From Pseudomonas sp. PDM16 (GTDB taxonomy: Bacteria > Pseudomonadota > Gammaproteobacteria > Pseudomonadales > Pseudomonadaceae): a DNA stretch of 64,000 nucleotides. Below are positions 28,601-38,741 of this stretch, piece after piece. Position 1 is the first letter of the stretch, and each line of letters opens with the position of its first letter. The stretch lies in contig NZ_JACVAM010000001.1 of the NCBI RefSeq assembly GCF_014851865.1, positions 868,001 through 932,000 of the forward strand, given 5' to 3'. Position numbers and translations under genes: made by a program. Under the pieces are notes generated by a model. That model saw nothing but the letters and a program-made list of their open reading frames with translations, ran no database searches and was not told the origin of the DNA.

Positions 28601-29830
28601 ATGAACCTGATCCTGCTCGCCGTACCCTTCTTCTTCCTGCTCATCGCCGCTGAGCTGATCGCCGATCGTCTGCGCGGTATCAGCACCTATCGCCTGGCCG
28701 ACTCGCTGAATAGTCTCAGCGCCGGCGTTCTGTCCCAGGCCAGCGGCCTGTTGAGCAAGGCTATCGCCGTGCTCGGTTATGCCTTCGCCTATGAACACCT
28801 GCACCTGACAGAGCTGCCCAACGAGCCCTGGGTCTGGGTGCTGGCGTTCGTGTTCTATGACTTCTGTTACTACTGGAACCACCGCTTCGGCCATGAACGC
28901 AACGTATTCTGGGCATCCCACGTGGTGCATCACCAGAGCGAGGACTACAACCTCTCCACCGCGTTGCGACAGACTAGTACGGGCTTCCTGCTGAGCTGGA
29001 TCTTCTTCCTGCCGATGGCAGTGGCCGGTGTGCCACCGCTGGTGTTCGTCACCGTCGGCGCACTCAACCTGCTTTATCAGTTCTGGGTGCATACCCGCCA
29101 CGTGCCCAAGCTGGGCTGGTTCGAGTGGTTCTTCATCACCCCCTCCAACCACCGCGTCCATCATGCGCAGAACGCTATCTACATGGACCGTAACTACGGT
29201 GGCGTGTTCATCCTTTGGGATCGCCTGTTCGGCACCTTTCAGGAGGAGCTGGACGAACATCCGGTAGTGTTCGGCGTGACCGTGCCGCTGCGCAGCTGGA
29301 ACCCGCTGTGGGCCAACCTGCAGTTCTACGTGCAGCTGTGGCGCGACGCCGCTCGTGCCGGATCTTGGTGGGACAAGCTGCGCATCTGGTTTATGCCTAC
29401 TGGCTGGCGCCCGGCCGACGTGGCGGCACGCTATCCGATGGAGAAACCGGACCTGGCCGAGTTTCGCAAGTTCGAGGTGCCGCTGGCGCGTGGGCAGAAG
29501 CTGTATGCCGGACTGCAGTTCGCCACCTATGTGCTGGGCACCAGTGGCCTGCTGGCTATAGCGGCGCAGCAGAGCATCGGTGTGCTGGCTGGTGCCTGGC
29601 TGTGGGTGGCTTTCGGGCTGTACTGCGTCGGCGTCTGGCTGGAGAACCGGCCATTCGCTCGTTCGCTGGAGGCGCTGCGTCTGGGGCTCAACTTGCCGGC
29701 TCTGGTCTGGGCCCAGCAAGTGGGCCTGATCGACGCTGGCAGCCTGCCCTGGGTGATACTGACGGTTTGGAGTCTGTTCAGCCTTGTCTGGCTGTTCTGG
29801 CCACGGAGGATGCACGTGCAGCCGGCCTGA
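28601..29830 (+). CDS. Fatty acid hydroxylase / sterol desaturase family membrane protein
   Basis: A 409-residue integral membrane di-iron protein. The histidine clusters of the family are clear: HRFGHE, HVVHHQ and HRVHHAQ, plus HTRHVP between them. About seven hydrophobic segments surround them, and the C-terminal third adds several more helices. Such enzymes hydroxylate or desaturate lipids; the substrate here is unknown, and bacterial members also include ether lipid and carotenoid enzymes. The start is the ATG at 28601; an upstream GTG at 28586 adds five residues. Confidence 0.87.
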   Translation: MNLILLAVPFFFLLIAAELIADRLRGISTYRLADSLNSLSAGVLSQASGLLSKAIAVLGYAFAYEHLHLTELPNEPWVWVLAFVFYDFCYYWNHRFGHERNVFWASHVVHHQSEDYNLSTALRQTSTGFLLSWIFFLPMAVAGVPPLVFVTVGALNLLYQFWVHTRHVPKLGWFEWFFITPSNHRVHHAQNAIYMDRNYGGVFILWDRLFGTFQEELDEHPVVFGVTVPLRSWNPLWANLQFYVQLWRDAARAGSWWDKLRIWFMPTGWRPADVAARYPMEKPDLAEFRKFEVPLARGQKLYAGLQFATYVLGTSGLLAIAAQQSIGVLAGAWLWVAFGLYCVGVWLENRPFARSLEALRLGLNLPALVWAQQVGLIDAGSLPWVILTVWSLFSLVWLFWPRRMHVQPA

Positions 29831-30970
<1,140 letters not shown>

Positions 30971-30991
30971 GCCGCCCCAGGGAAGCAAGGC

Positions 30992-33199
30992 ATGAATACC
31001 GAGGGACTCAGCAAGATCCAGATCGCCGATGCGCAGCTCGAGGTCGAGCCGCAGGAGGCGCCGGCCGAGGTCATCGCCGAGGTCGCGCCGGAACCGGAGC
31101 CGGCCCCCGCGCCGGCGCCGCCGATCCCCGGCGTGGATGACAGCAGCCTGTACATCCATCGCGAGCTGTCGCAGCTGCAGTTCAACATCCGCGTGCTGGA
31201 GCAGGCGCTGGACGAGTCCTACCCGCTGCTCGAGCGGCTCAAATTCCTGCTGATCTTCTCCAGCAACCTCGACGAGTTCTTCGAGATCCGCGTCGCCGGC
31301 CTGAAGAAGCAGATCAACTTCGCCCGCGAACAGGCCGGTGCCGACGGCCTGCTGCCGAGCCAGGTGCTGGCCCGCATCTCGGAAATCGCCCACGAGCAGG
31401 TCGACCGCCAGTACGCGCTGCTCAACGACGTGCTGCTGCCGGAGCTGGCCAAGCACCAGGTCAACTTCATCCGCCGCCGTCACTGGACGACCAAGATCAA
31501 GACCTGGGTGCGTCGCTACTTCCGCGACGAGATCGCGCCGATCATCACGCCGATCGGCCTCGACCCGACGCACCCGTTCCCGCTGCTGGTGAACAAAAGC
31601 CTCAACTTCATCGTCGAGCTGGAGGGCATCGATGCCTTCGGCCGCGACTCCGGTCTGGCCATCATCCCGGCGCCGCGCCTGCTGCCGCGGATCATCCGCG
31701 TGCCGGAGGAAGTGGGCGGGGCAGGGGACAACTATGTGTTCCTCTCATCGATGATCCACGCCCACGCCGACGACCTGTTCCCCGGCATGAAAGTGAAGGG
31801 CTGCTACCAGTTCCGCCTGACCCGTAACGCCGACCTCTCGGTGGACACCGAGGACGTAGAAGATCTGGCGCGTGCTCTGCGTGGCGAACTGTTCAGCCGC
31901 CGCTATGGTGATGCCGTGCGCCTGGAGGTGGCCGAGACCTGCCCGGCGCAGCTGTCCGACTACCTGCTCAAGCAGTTCAACTTGGCCGAGAGCGAGCTGT
32001 ACCGCGTCAACGGCCCGGTCAACCTGACCCGCCTGTTCAGCATCACCGGTCTCGACAGCCACCCCGAGTTGCAGCACCCGAGCTTCACCCCGGTGATTCC
32101 CAAGCTGCTGCAGAACGCCGAGAACATCTTCAGCGTGGTGGGCAAGCAGGACATCCTGCTGATGCACCCGTTCGAGTCCTTCACCCCGGTGATCGACCTG
32201 CTGCGTCAGGCCGCCAAGGACCCCAACGTCCTGGCGATCAAGCAGACCCTGTACCGCTCCGGCGCCAACTCGGAGATCGTCGACGCGCTGGTGGAAGCGG
32301 CGCGCAGCGGCAAGGAGGTCACGGCGGTGATCGAGTTGCGCGCGCGCTTCGACGAGGAGTCCAACCTGCAGTTGGCCAGCCGCCTGCAGGCTGCCGGTGC
32401 GGTGGTGATCTACGGTGTGGTCGGCTTCAAGACCCACGCCAAGATGATGCTGATTCTGCGCCGCGAAAACGGCGAGCTGCGCCGCTACGCTCACCTCGGC
32501 ACCGGTAACTACCACGCCGGCAATGCCCGGCTGTATACCGACTACAGCTTGTTGACCGCCGACGAGGCGCTGGGCGAGGACGTGTCCAAGCTGTTCAACC
32601 AGCTGATCGGCATGGGCAAGACCCTGCGCATGAAGAAGCTGCTGCACGCGCCCTTCACTCTGAAGAAGACCCTGCTCGACATGATCGCCCGCGAGGCGCA
32701 GTTCGCCAGCGAGGGCAAGCCGGCGCACGTCATGGCCAAGGTCAACTCGCTGACTGATCCGAAGATCATCCGCGCGCTGTACAAAGCCAGCCAGATGGGC
32801 GTGCGTGTCGACCTGGTGGTGCGTGGCATGTGCTGCCTGCGGCCGGGTGTGCATGGCGTGTCACACAATATCCATGTGCGTTCGATCGTCGGTCGCTTCC
32901 TCGAACACAGCCGGATCTACTACTTCCTCAACGGCGGCGACGAGCAGTTGTTCCTCTCCAGTGCCGACTGGATGGAGCGCAACCTCGACAAGCGGGTGGA
33001 GACCTGCTTCCCGGTGGAGGGCAAGAAGCTGATTACCCGGGTCAAGAAGGAGCTGGAGAGCTATCTGTCCGACAACACCCAGGCCTGGGTGCTGCAGCCG
33101 GACGGGCGCTACCTGCGCACCAGCCCGAGCGGCAACGCCAACCCACGCAATGCCCAGGCGGCACTGCTGGAGAAGCTGACGGCGCCACAGGTGCGCTGA
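30992..33199 (+). CDS. ppk: Polyphosphate kinase 1
   Basis: A 735-residue PPK1 enzyme that makes long-chain polyphosphate from ATP. Domain order: N (about 50-150), H (about 155-360), C1 and C2 (about 365-735). Active-site strings [19 protein letters not shown] (catalytic His), [11 protein letters not shown] and [16 protein letters not shown] are visible. The first about 45 residues are an acidic, Pro/Ala-rich tail not needed for the fold. The start is the ATG at 30992. The usual convergent ppx gene is missing next to it. A terminator lies at 33212. Confidence 0.96.
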   Translation: MNTEGLSKIQIADAQLEVEPQEAPAEVIAEVAPEPEPAPAPAPPIPGVDDSSLYIHRELSQLQFNIRVLEQALDESYPLLERLKFLLIFSSNLDEFFEIRVAGLKKQINFAREQAGADGLLPSQVLARISEIAHEQVDRQYALLNDVLLPELAKHQVNFIRRRHWTTKIKTWVRRYFRDEIAPIITPIGLDPTHPFPLLVNKSLNFIVELEGIDAFGRDSGLAIIPAPRLLPRIIRVPEEVGGAGDNYVFLSSMIHAHADDLFPGMKVKGCYQFRLTRNADLSVDTEDVEDLARALRGELFSRRYGDAVRLEVAETCPAQLSDYLLKQFNLAESELYRVNGPVNLTRLFSITGLDSHPELQHPSFTPVIPKLLQNAENIFSVVGKQDILLMHPFESFTPVIDLLRQAAKDPNVLAIKQTLYRSGANSEIVDALVEAARSGKEVTAVIELRARFDEESNLQLASRLQAAGAVVIYGVVGFKTHAKMMLILRRENGELRRYAHLGTGNYHAGNARLYTDYSLLTADEALGEDVSKLFNQLIGMGKTLRMKKLLHAPFTLKKTLLDMIAREAQFASEGKPAHVMAKVNSLTDPKIIRALYKASQMGVRVDLVVRGMCCLRPGVHGVSHNIHVRSIVGRFLEHSRIYYFLNGGDEQLFLSSADWMERNLDKRVETCFPVEGKKLITRVKKELESYLSDNTQAWVLQPDGRYLRTSPSGNANPRNAQAALLEKLTAPQVR

Positions 33200-33211
33200 G
33201 TTCGGTGGATA

Positions 33212-33238
33212 AAAAGGGGAGGCAGATGCCTCCCTTTT
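33212..33238. terminator. Intrinsic terminator after ppk
   Basis: GGGAGGCA (33217-33224) and TGCCTCCC (33227-33234) form an 8-base stem, flanked by an A-run and a T-run, just after the ppk stop. Confidence 0.85.
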
Positions 33239-33331
33239 CATTGGGCCGAAAGACTGCAACGGACGGGCGTCGGATGCCAGCACATGATCGTTGTCTGGAG
33301 GGCGGTGCAGCCAGTGACTGCCGAGCAGGGG

Positions 33332-33823
33332 CTACTCGGCCTCCAGCCTGGCCAGCTCGGCGGCGGCCTCGCTCAACTGGGTCTCGTTGAACACCCTTAC
33401 GCCATGGCGCTTGAGCAGGGCGGCGGTGACTCCCTCGCCTTCGACCAGCTGACCGCCGAAGCTGCCGTCGTAGGTGTGGGTATTGCCGCAGGACGGGCTG
33501 CGCGCCTTGAGCACGGCCACGCGCAGACCATGCTGGCTGACCAGGCGCAGGGCGATCTTGGCTCCGGCAACGAAGGCGGCGGTAACGTCAGCACCATCGT
33601 CGGTGAGCACCGGCAGGCGGCCATCCAGCACGCCGCCACCCTGGCCACCGGGAATCTCCGCCGGTGGTCGTGGAGTGGGCAGGCCGCCAGCTACTTCCGG
33701 GCACAGGGCAACGATGCGGCCTTCGTCCTGCCAGTGTTGCAGCAAGTCGTAGGGGCCATGGGCGCCGCCGTCATAGCGCACCCTGTGGCCGAGCAGGCAG
33801 CGGCTGACCAGCAACTTCTCCAT
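33332..33823 (-). CDS. DUF523 family protein
   Basis: A 163-residue protein of the DUF523 family. It has the conserved cysteines of the family: SRCLLGHRVRYDG near the start, ALCPEVAGG and SPSCGNTHTYDGSF. The cysteine pattern suggests a metal or iron-sulfur site. In other bacteria the domain is often joined to a DUF1722 domain; here it stands alone. Function unknown. It is 21 bases downstream of the 2OG oxygenase gene on the same strand and may be co-transcribed with it. Confidence 0.9.
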   Translation of the reverse strand: MEKLLVSRCLLGHRVRYDGGAHGPYDLLQHWQDEGRIVALCPEVAGGLPTPRPPAEIPGGQGGGVLDGRLPVLTDDGADVTAAFVAGAKIALRLVSQHGLRVAVLKARSPSCGNTHTYDGSFGGQLVEGEGVTAALLKRHGVRVFNETQLSEAAAELARLEAE

Positions 33824-33844
33824 CCTTCCTCTCCCGCCTACTGC

Positions 33845-34453
33845 TCAGCGCCGGCGGAACCAGCCGGTGAGCGACAGGCGTTCGCGTGTGGCCGGCAGCA
33901 CTTCGTGCGGCAGCTCGGCAGACATGAACAGGATCAGGGTGCCGGCGGCCGGCAGCACATCCAGCTCGGTTTCGTCCGGTAGATACATGCGCAGGGCGCC
34001 GCCTTCGTCGGCCTGCCAGTCGTCGTTGAGGTAGTACACGGCGGTGACGGTACGGCGGTCGTCATCGCGGAAACGGTCGAGGTGCTTCTGGTAGAAGGCG
34101 CCGGGCGGGTAACTGGCGAAGTGGCATTCGAAGTCTTCCAGGCCGAGGAAGAAGGCCTGGTTGAGTGCCTGGCGCACTTCGTCCATGGCCTGCAGGTAGC
34201 CATCGCTGGGCGGGCTCTGGCCGCTCTCCAGCCACTGGATGCTGTCGCCGCGGATGCCTTCGCGCACCGCCAGGCCCTGGCCGCGGCCGACGCCGGCAGG
34301 GCTCAGCGCGCCGTCGCGAGCGCGCTTGCGGCACTCGATGGCCAATTCGCGGGTCAGAGTTTCCGGCAGGATGTGAGTCTGCCGCGACCAGCCTTGTCCG
34401 GCGAGGTCGTCGATGATTTGCGGCAGGAGCCGCTGCAGGTGCTGATCGGTCAT
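33845..34453 (-). CDS. 2-Oxoglutarate/Fe(II)-dependent oxygenase
   Basis: A 202-residue prolyl 4-hydroxylase-like dioxygenase. The Fe(II) ligands are in KHLDRFRD (His-x-Asp) and ELPHEV (second His), with RERLSLTGWF supplying the Arg for 2-oxoglutarate. ECRKRARDG and GIRGDSIQWL are also family features. The substrate is unknown; related proteins act on prolyl or other protein residues. It is divergent from the DUF2059 gene. Confidence 0.9.
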   Translation of the reverse strand: MTDQHLQRLLPQIIDDLAGQGWSRQTHILPETLTRELAIECRKRARDGALSPAGVGRGQGLAVREGIRGDSIQWLESGQSPPSDGYLQAMDEVRQALNQAFFLGLEDFECHFASYPPGAFYQKHLDRFRDDDRRTVTAVYYLNDDWQADEGGALRMYLPDETELDVLPAAGTLILFMSAELPHEVLPATRERLSLTGWFRRR

Positions 34454-34517
34454 GCGCCGATTCTACCAGCGCAGCCTGCGGGCCCCTACAATAGCCGCCG
34501 CCAGACAGGAGTTATTC

Positions 34518-35285
34518 ATGCGCGCCGTTTTTGCTCTGTTCATGCTGCTGTGCAGCTTCACCGTTGCCGCCGACGACCACGCCAGGCTCTACCAGAGCGC
34601 GGGCTGGCCGGAGCAGCGCGACCATTTCGGTGAGGCCCTCAAGGCCGCCCAGCAGCGTTACCAGTCGACCCTGCCGCCGGCGGTGTTCCAGGCCCTGGTG
34701 CAGAACAGCAATCGCCGCTTCGAACCCGCAGCGATGGATCAGCGCGCCCAGTCGGCATTCCGTACGGAATTGGCTGACCCGCAGCCGGCGTTGCAGTTCT
34801 TCGAGTCCCCGCTGGGGCGGCGCATCGTCGCCGCCGAGACTCGCGCCACCACCCGTGACCAGTTGGCGGCCCACGCCGATGGCCTGCCGCCGATCGAGGC
34901 TGACATCAGTCGGCGCCTGCTGATTCGCCACCTGGCCCAGGCCTTGCCGGTCACTGAAGCCGGTGCCGAGGTCAGCCTGGCCCTGGCGGGCGTTGCCGCC
35001 GACAGCCTGAGCTCGATGGTGCCAGGCCTGTTTGGCGGTGATCAGACGCAGATGCTGGTGCAGAGCCAGCGTGAGCGGCTGATGCAGCAGATCGAGGCGG
35101 ATATCGACAACACTCTGATGCACGTCTACCGGGATCTGTCCGATCCGGAGCTGGACGAGTTCGCCACTTTCGCCGAGTCCCCGGGTGGCAAGGCCTACTA
35201 CCAGGCTGCCGTGGCGGCGCTACGGGCGGCACTGGCGGCGCAGCAGAGCGGGCAGAGCATTCAGCCCGCCCAGCAGGGCATCTGA
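34518..35285 (+). CDS. DUF2059 family periplasmic protein
   Basis: A 255-residue exported protein with signal peptide MRAVFALFMLLCSFTVAADD, cleavage near residue 18. The DUF2059 motif lies at the C-terminus (DPELDEFATFAESPGGKAYYQA), and helices cover the remainder. No catalytic residues are known for the family. The start is the ATG at 34518 with CAGGAG upstream. Its end is 10 bases from the stop of the convergent hydrolase gene. Confidence 0.83.
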   Translation: MRAVFALFMLLCSFTVAADDHARLYQSAGWPEQRDHFGEALKAAQQRYQSTLPPAVFQALVQNSNRRFEPAAMDQRAQSAFRTELADPQPALQFFESPLGRRIVAAETRATTRDQLAAHADGLPPIEADISRRLLIRHLAQALPVTEAGAEVSLALAGVAADSLSSMVPGLFGGDQTQMLVQSQRERLMQQIEADIDNTLMHVYRDLSDPELDEFATFAESPGGKAYYQAAVAALRAALAAQQSGQSIQPAQQGI

Positions 35286-35295
35286 CGCAGGTTCG

Positions 35296-36258
35296 CTAGC
35301 GCAGGTGCTCGCTGAGGAAGTCGAAGTACTCGCGGCGAATGCCTTCGCTCTCGTTGACCAGATGGTGGCGGGCGCCGGGTATGCGCAGGATCTCCGGCTG
35401 GTCGAACTTGGCCTGCAGCACCGGCAGGTTGTGCCGCCAGTCCACGGTCATGTCCGCTTCGCCCTGGATCACAAGCGGCCGCAACGGTTTGCGCGGCGCC
35501 TTCTCGATGCGCGGAATCCACCTGGCCAGGGCACCGACCCAGGCGGTCGGCAGGTTGCGCGGTTGCAGCGGGTCGCGGTTCTGCAGGAAGTCGAGGAACT
35601 CGGCATCGCTGGAGTTCTCCGAGAAACGCCGTGGGATCTCGCGGCGGAACGGGCCGATCAGGTGATAGCTGAGCCGGGACAGGCCCCACGCCCGTGGCCG
35701 TATCAGGGGGGCCAGGAGGATGGTGGCGCCAGGCTCCGAGCGCGGTTCGCCGAGTAGCAGGAAGTCCAGCAGGATGGCGCCTCCGGTGCTCTGCCCGCAC
35801 AGATGCCAGGGTTGTGGCAGGTCGAGGCTGGTGGCTTCGGCGAACAGGCACTGCAGGGTGCGCTGGTAGGCGGAGAAGTCGTCGATGCTGGCCCGGGCGC
35901 CCTCGGACAGGCCATGGCCGGGCAGGTCGCAGGCCAGCACGGCGAGGTTCTGCCCCAATGCCCAATCCACCACATGGCGGTACAGGCCCATGTGGTCGTA
36001 GTAGCCGTGCAGCAGAATCAGCGTTGCCTTGGGCTCCGGCGGCAACCATAGCTGCGCCACCAGGCCAAGCCCGTCGCACTCGAAGCGGCCCAGGCGGCTG
36101 TGCACCCCGGCGTGCTGTGGCAGGTCCAGGCCGTAGTAGCGCTGGTAGGTCAGGATTTCGGCATCCGCCGGGGTGGTGGCCGCGACCAAGGGTCGCAGGG
36201 CGGCGCGCAGGCGCTCGGGCTGGAAAGGCTCTGGCAGGGGCTGAGGCATCGCGGTCAT
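35296..36258 (-). CDS. Alpha/beta hydrolase (monoacylglycerol-lipase-like)
   Basis: A 320-residue serine hydrolase. The catalytic triad can be placed: Ser157 in GQSTGG, Asp in QGEADMTVDW and His in GARHHLVNES; the oxyanion motif is LLHGYYDHMGLY. It has a cap domain between about 185 and 250. Lipase or esterase activity on mono-acylglycerol or similar esters is inferred. The start chosen is the ATG at 36258; an ATG three codons later is equally possible. Confidence 0.88.
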   Translation of the reverse strand: MTAMPQPLPEPFQPERLRAALRPLVAATTPADAEILTYQRYYGLDLPQHAGVHSRLGRFECDGLGLVAQLWLPPEPKATLILLHGYYDHMGLYRHVVDWALGQNLAVLACDLPGHGLSEGARASIDDFSAYQRTLQCLFAEATSLDLPQPWHLCGQSTGGAILLDFLLLGEPRSEPGATILLAPLIRPRAWGLSRLSYHLIGPFRREIPRRFSENSSDAEFLDFLQNRDPLQPRNLPTAWVGALARWIPRIEKAPRKPLRPLVIQGEADMTVDWRHNLPVLQAKFDQPEILRIPGARHHLVNESEGIRREYFDFLSEHLR

Positions 36259-36347
36259 GGCATTCCAGCCGGCGGTGAGGGACAGCCGATATTCTGCTGT
36301 CGGGCGTGGCGTGGCAAGCTAGGCGTCTTTCCCCTGTGCCGTCGATC

Positions 36348-36914
36348 ATGTCAGCCCGTCGCAAAACCATTCTCGTCAGCTTGCTCGTCGTTCTCTGGCT
36401 AGGCGCCATGGCTGCTGCCCTGTGGTGGTTCCAGACGCGCTATATCCGTCCGTTTGAATCGCGTACCGAACTGTTCGTTGGCGCCGAGCTGCGCCTGCCG
36501 GATGAGTTGGCCGGGCCGGGGCCGATTCGCCTGGTGCATTTCTGGGACCCGGGCTGCCCTTGCAACGTGGGCAACCAGCAGCACCTTGGTGAGCTGGTGC
36601 AGACCTATGTGCCGCGCGGTGTGCAGTTCTATGCGCTGCAGAAGGTCGGCAGCCACGGTCGCCTGCCGGACAACCTGCAGGCGTTGCAGCCACTGGAGAG
36701 TGTTCCCGGCAGCGAGCATCTGCCGGCCAGCCCGGCAGTGGCGATCTGGGACCAGGAGGGGCGCCTGGCCTACTTCGGGCCTTACAGCGAGGGGGCGCTG
36801 TGTACCTCCAGCAACAGCTTCATCGAGCCGATCATCGAGGCGTTGGTTGCCGGTCGGCCGGTGCGGGCCGACAGCAACTTGGCGGTGGGCTGTTTCTGCG
36901 ACTGGCAGGATTAA
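36348..36914 (+). CDS. Thioredoxin-like DUF6436 protein
   Basis: A 188-residue membrane-anchored protein. After the basic start (MSARRK) a transmembrane helix spans about 8-27. The remainder looks like a thioredoxin fold: HFWDPGCPCN (residues about 64-73) in the active-site position, but with a C-P-C arrangement rather than C-x-x-C, and SPAVAIWDQEGRLAYFGPYSEG as the cis-Pro region. A second Cys pair (VGCFCDW) lies at the C-terminus. Redox work in the periplasm is plausible, not shown. Confidence 0.75.
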   Translation: MSARRKTILVSLLVVLWLGAMAAALWWFQTRYIRPFESRTELFVGAELRLPDELAGPGPIRLVHFWDPGCPCNVGNQQHLGELVQTYVPRGVQFYALQKVGSHGRLPDNLQALQPLESVPGSEHLPASPAVAIWDQEGRLAYFGPYSEGALCTSSNSFIEPIIEALVAGRPVRADSNLAVGCFCDWQD

Positions 36915-37068
36915 GGGGCTGCTCACGCCCTGTTGATCGCTGGCCCTGTGACGCTGAAATGAGGTCGGGACTGCGCATCTGGCGCTTGTAGAACGTGTTC
37001 TGTTTGTTGGTCGGGCAAGCTCATGGCTGGGCCCTCCCCAGCTCAAAAGATCGTCAGCAGGGTCGAGC

Positions 37069-37827
37069 TTACTGCTGTGGTCCCAGCCGCAGATCCACCT
37101 CACCGATCACCTCGCCGCCGCCGCCGAAGCTGCGCTCCGTCAGGCGTATGCCGCCATTGCCCTGTAGCACCAGCGCGGTGCTGGCACGGGTACCGTAGCC
37201 GGGGCCGACGATGAACACGGTGGCCAGCAGCATTTCCCAGTCGATACCGACGCCAGTGTCCGGCAGCAGCACCCGTGGTGGTTGCTGACAATCGCCGAGC
37301 AATTCCAGCAAGTTATCCGGCTGCGGATCGTTCAGGGTTTTGGCGAGTGCCGCGGTGGCGCGCAGTACTTTGGGCCAGGGTGTGTCCAGGTCTGCGTTGG
37401 ACAGGCCATAGAGTCCGGGCATCAGGCGGCGGATCTCGCCCTGCTCGGAGTTGAAGAAGTACAGGGCACGGCGGTCGCCAAGCAGCAGGTTGAAGCCGCT
37501 GTAGTCATCGACCCGTGGTGCCAGTTCGGCGAGGAAGGCCTCGGCATCCAGGTTGCCCTGCAGGAAGGCGGTCGTCAGCTCTCCGCGCGAGTTTCCGCCG
37601 CGCGGCTGGCGCGGATCGCGAATATTGGTCAGGGCGGCGAAACGGCCCTCGTCCGTCACCCCCAGCCAGGTACCACCGGCCAGCAGATCGCGGCCGGCGT
37701 AGAGCCCCGGCGACTCTTGCCATTCGCCCAGCGGTAGGGTGGCACGCTCATAGAACTCGTCGCGGTTGGCTGCCAGTACCAGCGGTTGCGGGTGTCCGGG
37801 GCGCCAGGCGAAGACGATCAGGCACAT
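37069..37827 (-). CDS. NRDE (TANGO2) family protein
   Basis: A 252-residue member of the NRDE/TANGO2 family, which has an Ntn-hydrolase-like fold with the N-terminal Cys2 (MCLIVFAW). The name-giving NRDE motif is in LAANRDEFYERA, with GGTWLGVTDEGRFAALTN after it. In other organisms the family has been linked to haem and lipid handling; no activity can be assigned here. The start at 37827 is set by MC; a frame extended upstream reads into the promoter. A 154-base spacer without recognisable genes separates it from the DUF6436 gene. Confidence 0.88.
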   Translation of the reverse strand: MCLIVFAWRPGHPQPLVLAANRDEFYERATLPLGEWQESPGLYAGRDLLAGGTWLGVTDEGRFAALTNIRDPRQPRGGNSRGELTTAFLQGNLDAEAFLAELAPRVDDYSGFNLLLGDRRALYFFNSEQGEIRRLMPGLYGLSNADLDTPWPKVLRATAALAKTLNDPQPDNLLELLGDCQQPPRVLLPDTGVGIDWEMLLATVFIVGPGYGTRASTALVLQGNGGIRLTERSFGGGGEVIGEVDLRLGPQQ

Positions 37828-37949
37828 ACCACCTCCAAGGGGCCTGTGGTCAGGTGCCTGGAGTCTAACAAAGCCATGGGCATCCATCGCCTCGGCTGGA
37901 GGGCAGGATGGCCATCCGTTACCATGCCGCTTCGTTTTCGGGGGACTGC

Positions 37950-38732
37950 ATGGAATTCCTGCTCTATCTGCTGCTGGGTGCGGCGGCCGGTGTGCTGGCC
38001 GGGCTGTTCGGCGTGGGCGGCGGCATCATCATCGTGCCGGTGCTGGTGTTCAGCTTCACCGCCCAGGGCTTCGATCAGGCGATCCTGACCCACCTGGCGG
38101 TGGGCACCTCGCTGGCCACCATCATCTTCACCTCGATCAACTCGGTGCTTGAACACCAGCGCAAGGGCGCCGTGCTGTGGCCGGTGTTCGCCTGGATGGC
38201 GCTGGGCATCCTGCTCGGCGCGGCGGTTGGCGCGACGACCGCGGCGGCCATCCAGGGGCCGATGCTGCAGAAGATCATCGGCGTGTTCGCCATCGTCATC
38301 GCCATCCAGATGGGTATGGGTTTGAAACCCAAGGCCAGTCGCACTGTCCCAGGCAAGCCCGGGCTGACCCTGGCCGGCGTGGTGATTGGCTGGGCCTCGG
38401 CGATCTTCGGTATCGGCGGCGGCTCGCTGACCGTGCCGTTCCTGACCTGGCGCAGCGTGCCCATGCAGCAGGCGGTGGCGACCTCCTCGGCGTGCGGTTT
38501 GCCGATCGCTGTGGCCAGCGCCCTGAGCTTCATGCTGCTGGGCTGGAACGAGGCGCACCTGCCGGCGTGGAGCCTGGGCTACGTGTACCTGCCGGCGCTG
38601 GCCGGTATCGCCATCACCAGCATGTTTTTCGCCCGCATCGGCGCGCGCCTGGCGCACCGTTTGCCGGCAACCGTACTGAAACGACTGTTCGCCCTGCTGC
38701 TGTTGTGCGTGGGCGTGAGCTTCCTGATCTAA
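37950..38732 (+). CDS. TauE/SafE family sulfite exporter-like permease
   Basis: A 260-residue inner-membrane protein with about eight hydrophobic segments. Two related halves each hold the family motif: LAGLFGVGGGIIIVPVLV near residue 16 and SAIFGIGGGSLTVPFLTW near 150. Substrate unknown; the family exports sulfite, sulfoacetate or similar anions. It is the first gene of the TauE-lgt-thyA run, matching PA0340-PA0342. The start is the ATG at 37950, after GGGGGA. Confidence 0.9.
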   Translation: MEFLLYLLLGAAAGVLAGLFGVGGGIIIVPVLVFSFTAQGFDQAILTHLAVGTSLATIIFTSINSVLEHQRKGAVLWPVFAWMALGILLGAAVGATTAAAIQGPMLQKIIGVFAIVIAIQMGMGLKPKASRTVPGKPGLTLAGVVIGWASAIFGIGGGSLTVPFLTWRSVPMQQAVATSSACGLPIAVASALSFMLLGWNEAHLPAWSLGYVYLPALAGIAITSMFFARIGARLAHRLPATVLKRLFALLLLCVGVSFLI

Positions 38733-38741
38733 GGAGTCGCA

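Noticed and set aside
28580-29815. 411-residue minus-strand open frame opposite the desaturase-type gene
   Set aside because: The plus strand has all three histidine clusters; the antisense frame has no signature.
33845-34453. 2-oxoglutarate oxygenase considered as the missing PhnY
   Set aside because: Its motifs fit the prolyl-4-hydroxylase type and it lies 6 kb or more outside the AEP cluster on the other strand, paired with a DUF523 gene.
36915-37068. Possible degraded insertion sequence in the 154-base gap
   Set aside because: No terminal inverted repeats, target duplications or transposase remnants could be recognised.
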